64,000 bases of DNA from Liopterus haemorrhoidalis (taxonomy: Eukaryota; Arthropoda; Insecta; Coleoptera; Dytiscidae): contig OZ020618.1 in assembly GCA_963971575.1 (NCBI GenBank), forward strand, positions 7,256,501-7,320,500. Reading direction: 5' to 3'. The position numbers and the translations under genes are program-made. A model generated the notes under the pieces. It saw only the letters and a program-made list of their open reading frames with translations, searched no databases and was not told where the DNA came from. This document shows positions 57,000-64,000 of the stretch, in pieces. The first letter of the stretch is position 1. Every line of letters starts with the position of its first letter.

Positions 57000-57327
57000 A
57001 GCTACAATAACTATTATCTATAAAAGTTACAATTCTACAACACGAACCGCCACTGTTTTTATCTACGAAATCCTACAAAAAAGTTAATTTAGGTAAAGGT
57101 AAGTGACAATATTTATATTATACAGACTTAAAAATGTTTAAAAACAAATAATGTAATGTAAAATATTTATTATGTAATGTAATATATTAAATAAAATCTT
57201 AAAAATTTGCTAAAAATAGATTTTCAGAACCTGACCGTCTAAAGTCCTTTTATGAAGTCACCCGAAATTTGACAGCGTGATTTTAACCTCAAATATATTT
57301 ACAGTTTTTGTGTTTTAAATAAACAAA
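57000..57327 (+). promoter_or_regulatory. upstream region of CMTR1
   Basis: 328 bp between a hAT MITE and the start codon, without a recognised repeat. It must contain the promoter and 5' UTR unless they lie within the transposon. No unambiguous TATA or initiator can be pinned. ATG context is AAACAAAATGG. Confidence 0.45.
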
Positions 57328-57555
57328 ATGGAAATTTCACTTAATAATGGTAATTTTTTCATAAAACAGTGTATTAATCTTTATTGTTTATTTTCAATTA
57401 TAATTTTAGGGTTGTTAAAAAATAATGTTGAAATAAATTCAATATGGAACAATGAACACAACAATTGTAACGAACAAGTCAAAGATACTAAAAATGACAA
57501 CAATTGTGTACCTGATACTTATACTTACATCGATGAAAAAGCCTTACGGATGATG
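57328..57555 (+). CDS. CMTR1: CMTR1 exon 1 region with possible 60-nt intron
   Basis: Open from ATG to donor GTATGC at 57556. A GT-AG segment of 60 nt (57350-57409, GTAATT ... TAATTTTAG) lies within and keeps frame whether spliced or not. Unspliced it adds a hydrophobic run ([14 protein letters not shown]), which does not suit a nuclear enzyme, so I favour splicing: MEISLNNG then [10 protein letters not shown]. Confidence 0.75.
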
Positions 57556-60500
57556 GTATGCTGGATTTAGAAATATTTATACAATTTTTGAATGTGGATT
57601 GTTTTGACAGGCAAAGATGGGTTTTAAAAATGGAGAAGGCTTGGGACATAAAAATCAAGGAGTACTTAATCCAGTTGAAATTTCTAATCATTTAGGTCGA
57701 AGAGGTTTAGGTCATGTCGTAAATGGATTAGAACCTGCTAAATTAAATTGGGATGCAAATCAAGAGGTATGTAAAAGTTGATCGATGTCAGAAATTTGAC
57801 TGGAACAGTTCCGATTTTGTATAATTTGTTCTGGAGTCACGGGACATGCCATTTTTCACATAGTTTAAAGCTTAAATACATAAATTAATAAATAAATGCT
57901 TAAATTAAGTATATAAATCTCTAATGACGGGTTGCTAACGTAAGAGTTTTCTCTAACTCAAGTTAAAATCATTTGTTTTCATATCTTACAACATACAAAA
58001 ACAAATGATTTTAACTTGAGTTAGGGATAATTCTTACTTTAGCAACCGGCCATAAATATACCTAGCTTTACGAGAAATACCATTACAAAGTTTAAAATTC
58101 CAGAAGATGCTTAAAAATATTTTAATTTTCTTTTAATACATAATACATATACGGGCTTATCGCAGGAACTAGGCTATTTCAAACGATCCGAATCACGTCA
58201 AATTTTTGTTCTATCGTATTTTGACTTTTTTCACCTTTTCACGTTCTGATATACGTCTACTTTAATTTCAACTTCGTTCTGGTTGTCCAATATATTATTA
58301 TCAAATTATCATCATCTGGGGTGCAACATGAGCGTGAAACTTAATTTTTTAAACAGTCATCTTGACAAATTTCCTGTCAATCTTGGAGATGTTAGTGATG
58401 AACAGGGTGAACGTTTCCATCAGGATTTAAAAGAGATGGAGAGACGTTATCAAGGAAGGTGGGATACTCACATGATGGCTGACTACTGTTGGAGTATTAA
58501 AAGAGACTTATCGGGAATGATGCACTCCAGAAGATCTTACAAACGACCATTTAATTCCTAAATTATTTTGTATTTTTATTTTAACACTCCAATGCATTCA
58601 AATGGAATTAAAACTGTTCATTTTTTTTCTTTCACTATAAATAAAATTTTAAGAATATTTTCTAATTATTTAGTCCTTATTGTTCGCCAAATTTGTACCA
58701 GTTACAGTATCGACGTCTAAAATTAAACGTCTTAACATTATTTGGCCGAAAATATGTATTTGTTGTAGAGCAAAAATCTGATGTGATACGCAAAAACTGA
58801 TGTGATATTTGAGTTCAGCAGCACCAAATTAGTAAGAAACAAGTCTTAGATGTAAGTCAGCAAAAATTTTGTTGACCAGTGTCCATCTTAGTAGGCCATT
58901 ATATTTTGTTGTAACATTATATAATTATAATAAAATATTGTATAATTTAGATTATAGAAGTGGAAGAACAAATTACTTGGCTGGAAAATACTAACAATGA
59001 AACCGAAAACTGTAAATATATTGAGAATAATAATCTTAATGATTGGTTAAATATTCAAGAACAAAAATTATCTATAGCTGATGAAACACAATATTGTGAT
59101 CCACTACTACTGCAGCAAGTCTTGAAAGCTAAAGTATGTAATATATTTTTCATTTGTAATACATAACTAACTTTTATGTTGTATATTTACAATACATTTA
59201 TAATATTATCATAGTATTGATTCACATGCATACGTCACACCACATAAGTTACCAAAATCATCAAATCTAGTTACGTATTACAAAATGAAATATCTTATAT
59301 TAAAATACATTTTAAAATTTCAAATTTGTTTTATTGCTAATAATATTTTTAATTTATTAGGAAGTATTTGATGAACTAGATCCTACAGAACTATGCAAAG
59401 CTAGATCTAGAGCAAATCCTTTTGAAACAATTAAATCAGCATTTTTTATGAATCGTGCTGCTTTAAAAATGGCGAACATTGATGCAGTTACAGGATTTAT
59501 GTTCACAAACGTTGATAGACAGGTATTTATATATACAGTCGATTCCGCTTAATTAGGACACATCGGGACTTAGGAATTTTGGCCCAATTAAGCGGCTGCC
59601 CCAATTAAGCGAATTTCACATAAAATTAAACAATGCATATTTTTCTTTCAATAATTTTATTTTATAAACTCTTGGACAAAACTATAAATTACATATAACC
59701 AAAAAATATAAACTTTTAAGAAAAAATAATAATAAATTCCAAAATAAAATAATAAATAGGTACATACAATTTAATTCAATGCAAAAATGCGTCAAGTGTA
59801 GTCTGTCTTTTGTTGTTTTTGTTTTGTAACATTTCACTTGTACAAAATCAGCACAGATATTCAGTGCGGATGTAGGGCTCCCTTCATTTCCTTCCTGCAT
59901 AAAATAACGCTCTAATATTAAATTCTTTGTACATTTTCTTGAGAATATGTGTAACATAATATGTACTGTGATCTTAACTGTCCCAATTAAGCGGAATGTT
60001 GTCCCAATTAAACATGTAAATTTACTCTTGGTTCCTTGGTTTGGTTTCTGTTCTTTGAGATTTGTCCCAAATAAGCGGCTGCCCCAACTAAGCGGTGGCC
60101 CAATTAAACGGAATCGTCTGTATATATATATATATTTAACTCTTCGCTATTGAACTGTAGTTTATGATTTTCATATGCATTTAATTTCTTGTAATAATTA
60201 TTCTAGGTGGAACACAAACAAATAAATAATCCGTATTTTTTTGCGGATATATGTGCAGGACCAGGTGGTTTTTCAGAATACGTACTATGGCGGAAACGTT
60301 GGGCCTTTAAAGGTTTCGGTATGACATTACGTGGTGAACATGATTTTAAGCTTTACGAATCTTCTTGTGCTCCGATTGAAACTTTTGAAGCATATTATGG
60401 TGCTTTGGATAATGGAGATATTTATTATCCAGATAATATAAAAGAATTCTGTAAAATGGTTAAAATTGAAACTTCTGGTTGTGGAGTACATTTCGTAATG

Positions 60501-61750
60501 GCAGATGGGGTAAGTAAATTTTTACGCAAAATTGTATCCTTATACAGAGTGAAATTTCCACCGAAATATTCCAATTTTTTTTTTGCAACTTTTTTGATTA
60601 TTTATGATGTGATGGGCTTCCTCGGCATGCATGCCATTTTGTATTTGAGCTAAAACCAACATTATTTAGTGAAATGCAGAAAGGCATGCAAAATAATATG
60701 ACCGAAATTTTCCAATTTTTTTTGCAACTTTTCTTATTTGTTATGATGTAATGGGCTTCCGCGGCATGCATGCCATTTTGTATTTGAGCTAAAAACAACA
60801 TTACTTAGTGAAATGCAAAAAGGCATGCAAAATAATATGACCGAAATTTTCCAATTTTTTTTGCAACTTTTCTTATTATTTATTATGTAATGGGCTTCTG
60901 CGGCATGCATGCCATTTTGTATTTGAGCTAAAAACAACATTACTTAGTGAAATGCAAAAAGGCATGCAAAATAATATGACCGAACTTTTCCAATTTTTTT
61001 TTTTTTTTGCAACTTTTCTTATTATTTATTATGTGATGGTCTTCCTCGGCATGCATGCCAGTTGGTATTTGAGCTAAACACAACATTATTTAGTGAAATG
61101 TAAAAAGGCATGCAAAATAATATGACCGAAATTTTCCATTTTTTTTTTTTTAGTTAGTCATAACGATATTGATTATCAACTGCAAATTAGTATTATGTAT
61201 AGCCTGTTTCTTTAATTTAAGTGGAACTAGATTTTAATTCTAGTAACTGTTAACGTTTGTTGAAGCTTTTGTTCATTTTGTTTAGCAAAAGCCAATTTTA
61301 AACATTTAAAAATTAGCTCTTGACAACTTAAAACAATTAAAATTCCATTTGGTTCTGCTTAAAGGTTTGGAATAGCTTATAAAGGGGTGGGAGTAAGCGC
61401 TGGCTTTTGTTAAAAAGGCACAGGACTTTCTTTACATAATTATTTGTCTTAACGATGTTTATTTTGAATTGCACATTAGTGTTGCCAAGGCGGGGATTAA
61501 ATGGTTACTTTGGTATAAAAGTTACTTTGGTTTTGTACAGTGTGTTGATTAGTGATTCTGTTGTAGGGATTTTCAGTTGAAGGGCAAGAAAATATACAAG
61601 AAGTATTATCCAAGAGATTATACGTATGTCAATGTCTCACTGCTTTAACTGCGTTGAGAACTGATGGACATTTTGTTGTAAAAATGTTTGACTTATTCAC
61701 ACCATTCAGTGTTGGACTTTTGTTTCTCATGTACCAATGCTTCCATAAAA
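57328..61750 (+). CDS. CMTR1: CMTR1-like cap-1 2'-O-methyltransferase (3' end outside window)
   Basis: Exons 57328-57349, 57410-57555, 57611-57766, 58951-59133, 59361-59522, 60207-60509 and 61567-61750 give 385 codons plus one base; phase agrees at every joint. A G-patch ([18 protein letters not shown] ... GRRGLGHV) is followed by a linker and an RrmJ-type Rossmann methyltransferase: NRAALKMAN (first Lys of the K-D-K-E set), SAM motif [34 protein letters not shown] (Asp), and [18 protein letters not shown] (second Lys). This order is that of human CMTR1, which methylates the ribose of the first transcribed nucleotide in the nucleus. The last Glu, the guanylyltransferase-like part and the WW domain must lie beyond 64000. 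Starts 3.2 kb after ZNFX1-B on the same strand. Confidence 0.93.
57611..57766 (+). CDS. CMTR1: CMTR1 G-patch exon
   Basis: 52 codons between TTTTGACAG (ends 57610) and GTATGT (57767). [17 protein letters not shown] and GRRGLGHVV are the G-patch signature, which in CMTR1 binds the DHX15 helicase. The intron before it is 55 nt. Confidence 0.92.
57926..58052. mobile_element. hairpin MITE
   Basis: A perfect 27-bp stem (57953-57979, CTAACTCAAGTTAAAATCAT.., with 57997-58023) continues less perfectly to GACGGGTTGCTAAC and TTTAGCAACCGGCC. In CMTR1 intron 3. Confidence 0.75.
58283..58561 (+). pseudogene. transposon-associated protein fragment
   Basis: [20 protein letters not shown] then [20 protein letters not shown] and [12 protein letters not shown] form a pattern common in multi-copy arthropod proteins that travel with mobile elements. 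Only the C-terminal part is present, within CMTR1 intron 3 on the coding strand. I infer a decayed element, not a CMTR1 exon. Confidence 0.65.
58951..59133 (+). CDS. CMTR1: CMTR1 linker exon
   Basis: 61 codons: [20 protein letters not shown] ... [18 protein letters not shown]. Acceptor TATAATTTAG, donor GTATGT. Matches the VSWFPE ... EELLHSVLQCK region of CMTR1. Confidence 0.88.
59361..59522 (+). CDS. CMTR1: CMTR1 exon with first catalytic Lys
   Basis: 54 codons: [34 protein letters not shown] and MFTNVDRQ. Lys in ALKMAN corresponds to the first Lys of the catalytic set. Acceptor AATTTATTAG, donor GTATTT. Confidence 0.92.
59536..60120. mobile_element. pogo-like MITE in CMTR1 intron
   Basis: Ends CAGTCGATTCCGCTTAATTA and inverse of CAATTAAACGGAATCGTCTG, with TA at both sides (59534-59535, 60121-60122). 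TAAGCGGCTGCCCCAATTAA repeats near both ends. Confidence 0.85.
60207..60509 (+). CDS. CMTR1: CMTR1 SAM-binding exon
   Basis: 101 codons: [34 protein letters not shown], and [10 protein letters not shown] at the end (catalytic Asp). Acceptor TTATTCTAG, donor GTAAGT at 60510. Confidence 0.93.
60563..61140. repeat. ~140-bp tandem repeat in CMTR1 intron
   Basis: CCGAAATNTTCCAATTTTTT starts at about 60564, 60703, 60841, 60981 and 61127. Each full unit holds the palindrome GGCATGCATGCC, GTATTTGAGCTAAA and GAAATGCAAAAAGGCATGCA. Four full units and a partial fifth. Confidence 0.92.
61197..61381. mobile_element. MITE of the GCGGAACTA family, short copy
   Basis: TATAGCCTGTTTC ... AAGTGGAACTAGATTTTAAT at left; TTTGGTTCTGCTTAAAGGTT then TGGAATAGCTTATA at right. 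Confidence 0.65.
61567..61750 (+). CDS. CMTR1: CMTR1 exon with second catalytic Lys
   Basis: Reads [20 protein letters not shown], then [20 protein letters not shown] and LMYQCFHK. Acceptor TCTGTTGTAG; donor GTAAAT at 61751. Without splicing it would stop two codons later. The next exon is not visible to 64000. Confidence 0.92.
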
Positions 61751-61873
61751 GTAAATAGTGAGATACTGGTTACAGAAACGATTTTAACAAATATTAAGCT
61801 AGAATTATTCATTTTTTTTTTATACATTACACTAATTTATTTCTAATTTAATTTGATGTGAAGATTAATAAAT

Positions 61874-62615
61874 CAATAGGGGAAACTTCCTAAGCGCCCT
61901 GACATCTGGTGGCAATTTGTGAAAGATACGAAAGCCACATTGTTTTGTTTTGTTCAATGGAGAAATACGTGTTTTTTTGTTGTTTGTGTTTTATTTTTGT
62001 GTATCATGGGAAAAAAAACTATCAATTTTGTTGTGTGCCGCAATGTAAATCGTGAATAATGAAGAATCCTTCTTAAACATTCCATAATTTACCTAAATCG
62101 AAAAAAATATCAATTGAAACGACGTTTGGAGGCAGAGAGAAAGTGGATCGTAGGTTTTTATGGACTCAAAAACTAAAAATGGGCAAAAATCCAAGCCCAT
62201 GCAGGCATGTTTGCCCGTTGCATTTTATGGAAAGTGATTTTTTACGTCCAAAAAAGACGTCTAAATCATCAGTTGATATATTAAAAGGCCCTTCTACTTT
62301 TTCAGGCAGATATTAATTTTTAATAATATATTTACCATATTTTAATTGTTATTATATTGACAGACAGTCAAAAAGAATTAAAAATACAATGAAAACTAAA
62401 AATATCCTCGAAATTTCTTTAGAATAGTATATTATTACATATCTTGTAAATCGTAGATTACCTTTAAATTAAAAAAAAAGCTCGGAAAACAGGAAAAATA
62501 CAACTCGTGTTCATTTTCACCATGTAAACAAATACACGAATAACAGTTTAATGTGGCTTTCGAGTGTTCCAGCTTTGCCGCATACGGCGCTGCGATCTTA
62601 AAAAGTTTCCCCTAT
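61874..62615 (+). mobile_element. CAATAGGGG element with THAP remnant
   Basis: Left end CAATAGGGGAAACTTCCTAA then GCGCCCTGACATCTGGTGG; right end, inverted, ATAGGGGAAACTTTTTAAGA then TCGCAGCGCC. Same family as 38008-38857. Confidence 0.72.
62143..62316 (+). pseudogene. THAP domain second half (fragment)
   Basis: FLWTQKLKMGKNPSPCRHVC then PLHFMESDFLRPKKTSKS: the W, the VCxLHF zinc-ligand pair and the DF.RP end of a THAP domain. The first half (CCVPQCKS, near 62031) is cut off by stop codons. Confidence 0.75.
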
Positions 62616-62887
62616 GAAGCAAAAATGTTTGTACGTAGAACTACTAGAAAACCGTTCACGAACACAACCGCTGTGAATTTACGTTAATCTGTTGCTGATT
62701 GAACGAATTAGCATGAAAGCACGCATTGTTTGTGAAAGAGGACACATTTGCGAATCTATATGCGCATATGGCTACAATGCAGAATCTACAGGCTCCTGAA
62801 AAAGAATTATTTGATGTGTGTCCCCACAGCGCGAACCCTAGGACAGAAGGGATTAACTTTCCTTCACCTTCAACGCTGGCATTAGTA

Positions 62888-62889
62888 TT

Positions 62890-62953
<64 letters not shown>
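62888..62953. repeat. (TTTA)n microsatellite
   Basis: About 16 units of TATT; read on the minus strand it is the (AAATA/AAAT)n tail of the LINE fragment to its right. Confidence 0.9.
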
Positions 62954-62954
<1 letters not shown>

Positions 62955-63264
62955 CAGTGACTGTACAGATTTGTACAGTAGTGCACAAGTCCAGTTACAT
63001 AGTACTGGGGGAAAAAATACAATACAATTATCATTACAATAATATACAAATACTAATAATGAACAATTTTTACGGCGTTTTATATTGGTAATTCTATTTA
63101 TTAGATAAGTGCTGCTCATTCTTTTATCCCCACAACAAAAATAATGTGTTCTTAACCAATACAGATTCCAGTTTTTAGAGTAAATTTGGACCAAAAATAG
63201 TGTAATGTAAAACAGTTTTTAAAGTAGAATTAGGCCCGGTCTTTCCACCTTCTGGTAAATCTCT
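62954..63264 (-). mobile_element. non-LTR retrotransposon 3' end
   Basis: On the minus strand the sequence ends TTGTACAAATCTGTACAGTC then ACTGGTT followed by the AAAT tail. Short 3' UTR-like piece; no coding pattern seen. Confidence 0.5.
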
Positions 63265-64000
63265 AGGTAACTATTTATTTATTTATTTATTTATTTAATT
63301 TTGGCCACATCTCAGGCACAAGCCTAATAAAAGTGTGGCACTAAAGTAATTTACATACAAAGTTATTTACACAATAGTATCAAAAGAAAACAAAACAAAA
63401 TTAAACTACCAGTAGAATGATTATAACATAGATAATACAGAATATTATTTAAATTTTAGTTAAAATTTTGCAGTATACTAATGATATTTTTCTTAAAGGT
63501 AATAAAATTGGTGGAGAAAATATCAGGAAAGTTATCATATTCAGTTAAACTATTTACATGTAAAGAAATGCGATTAATTGGGGAATTATAGGCAGAATTA
63601 CTTTTACTAAAAGGCAAAGAAAAATGTTTACTAATTCTAGTATTATAAATGGGGATTTAGAAGTTAAATTTATTAAGAAGATCAGGACAATCAATAATAC
63701 TGTTGAATATTTTAAAACAAAAACTTAAATCATGCAGAATTTCTTTTCTAAAGATAACAGATTGAGTTTCACATTTTGAAATCTAAAATTTAATATTTTT
63801 AAAAATCTTTTTTGTATATTCTTAATTCGTTTAATATATACAAGATATTGAAGAGACCAACATACGGTACAAAATTCCAACTGACTTCTTACTAGACAAA
63901 AATAAAGAGATAGGAGTGTTTTATAGGATACTTTTATAGGTACTATCTGACAGATAAGGTTATCTGGAACTTTATCTGCCGAATAAATGTCAATACCAAT
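63265..64000 (-). mobile_element. jockey-like LINE 3' part (reverse transcriptase C-terminus)
   Basis: Minus strand: SQLEFCTVCWSLQYLVYIKR, then IKNIQKRFLKILNF and, after a frame change, DLSFCFKIFNSIIDCPDLLN and ISKHFSLPFSKSNSAYNSPI, ending INxILQNFN-stop near 63462. This is the C-terminal part after the reverse transcriptase of jockey-type LINEs. The 3' UTR runs to the TATTTATT tail near 63269-63297. Frameshift and stops make it a dead copy; it continues past 64000. Confidence 0.75.

Noticed and set aside
57350..57409. transmembrane helix in CMTR1
   Set aside because: The hydrophobic run coincides exactly with a GT-AG segment of intron size; CMTR1 is a soluble nuclear enzyme.
60563..61140. 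CRISPR-like repeat array
   Set aside because: Units are contiguous tandem copies without unique spacers, and the genome is eukaryotic.
62726..62953. 75-codon frame
   Set aside because: Its C-terminal third is the TTTA microsatellite and the rest shows no known pattern. It is also not the missing next exon of CMTR1, since it lacks the expected VCLFKP-type text.

Overview
The window looks like a piece of a large, repeat-rich, AT-rich arthropod genome, very probably an insect. The introns are short where no repeat has landed (55 to 60 nt). The transposons are insect-typical: mariner, hAT, piggyBac, PIF/Harbinger, MULE, Penelope-like and jockey-like elements, and tRNA-derived SINEs. I cannot name the order with confidence. 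All host genes found lie on the + strand.

Two host gene types are present. The first is a tandem pair of ZNFX1-like genes (NFX1-type zinc finger-containing protein 1, an SF1 RNA helicase of the UPF1 class). Copy A runs from before the window to 21361; its first coding exon is off the left edge. Copy B is complete, from 32927 to 54139, with seven coding exons and 2,058 codons. Splice sites and reading phase agree at every junction in both copies. Each encodes an N-terminal helical (ARM-like) region, a split helicase core, a long array of NFX1-type zinc fingers and a C-terminal RZ-type finger. Copy B has lost about 62 residues of zinc fingers and the conserved tail. The second gene, starting at 57328, is CMTR1-like (mRNA cap-1 2'-O-methyltransferase: G-patch, then a RrmJ-type Rossmann domain). 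It continues off the right edge after an exon ending at 61750.

Almost everything between exons is mobile DNA, often nested with clean target-site duplications (TSDs). 1-21361: copy A introns hold Harbinger, hAT, SINE and mariner copies and two large fold-back repeats (8.3-11.0 and 11.8-13.7 kb). 21362-32926: the intergenic region holds a mariner > MITE > hAT nest, a piggyBac relic interrupted by a SINE, THAP-type elements and a Penelope-like inverted pair carrying two hammerhead ribozyme motifs. 32927-54139: copy B introns hold a mariner inside a hAT, a tandemly duplicated MITE, a MULE with 9-bp TSD and a pogo-like element stuffed with smaller ones. 54140-64000: a fold-back array, CMTR1 with a tandem array and MITEs in its introns, a THAP element and two LINE 3' ends.

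ZNFX1 binds RNA and acts in small-RNA inheritance (nematode) and antiviral sensing (mammal). CMTR1 marks mRNA caps as self. Their adjacency is compatible with a shared RNA-surveillance role, but nothing in the sequence proves a functional link. All family assignments come from reading motifs by eye; no database was searched.
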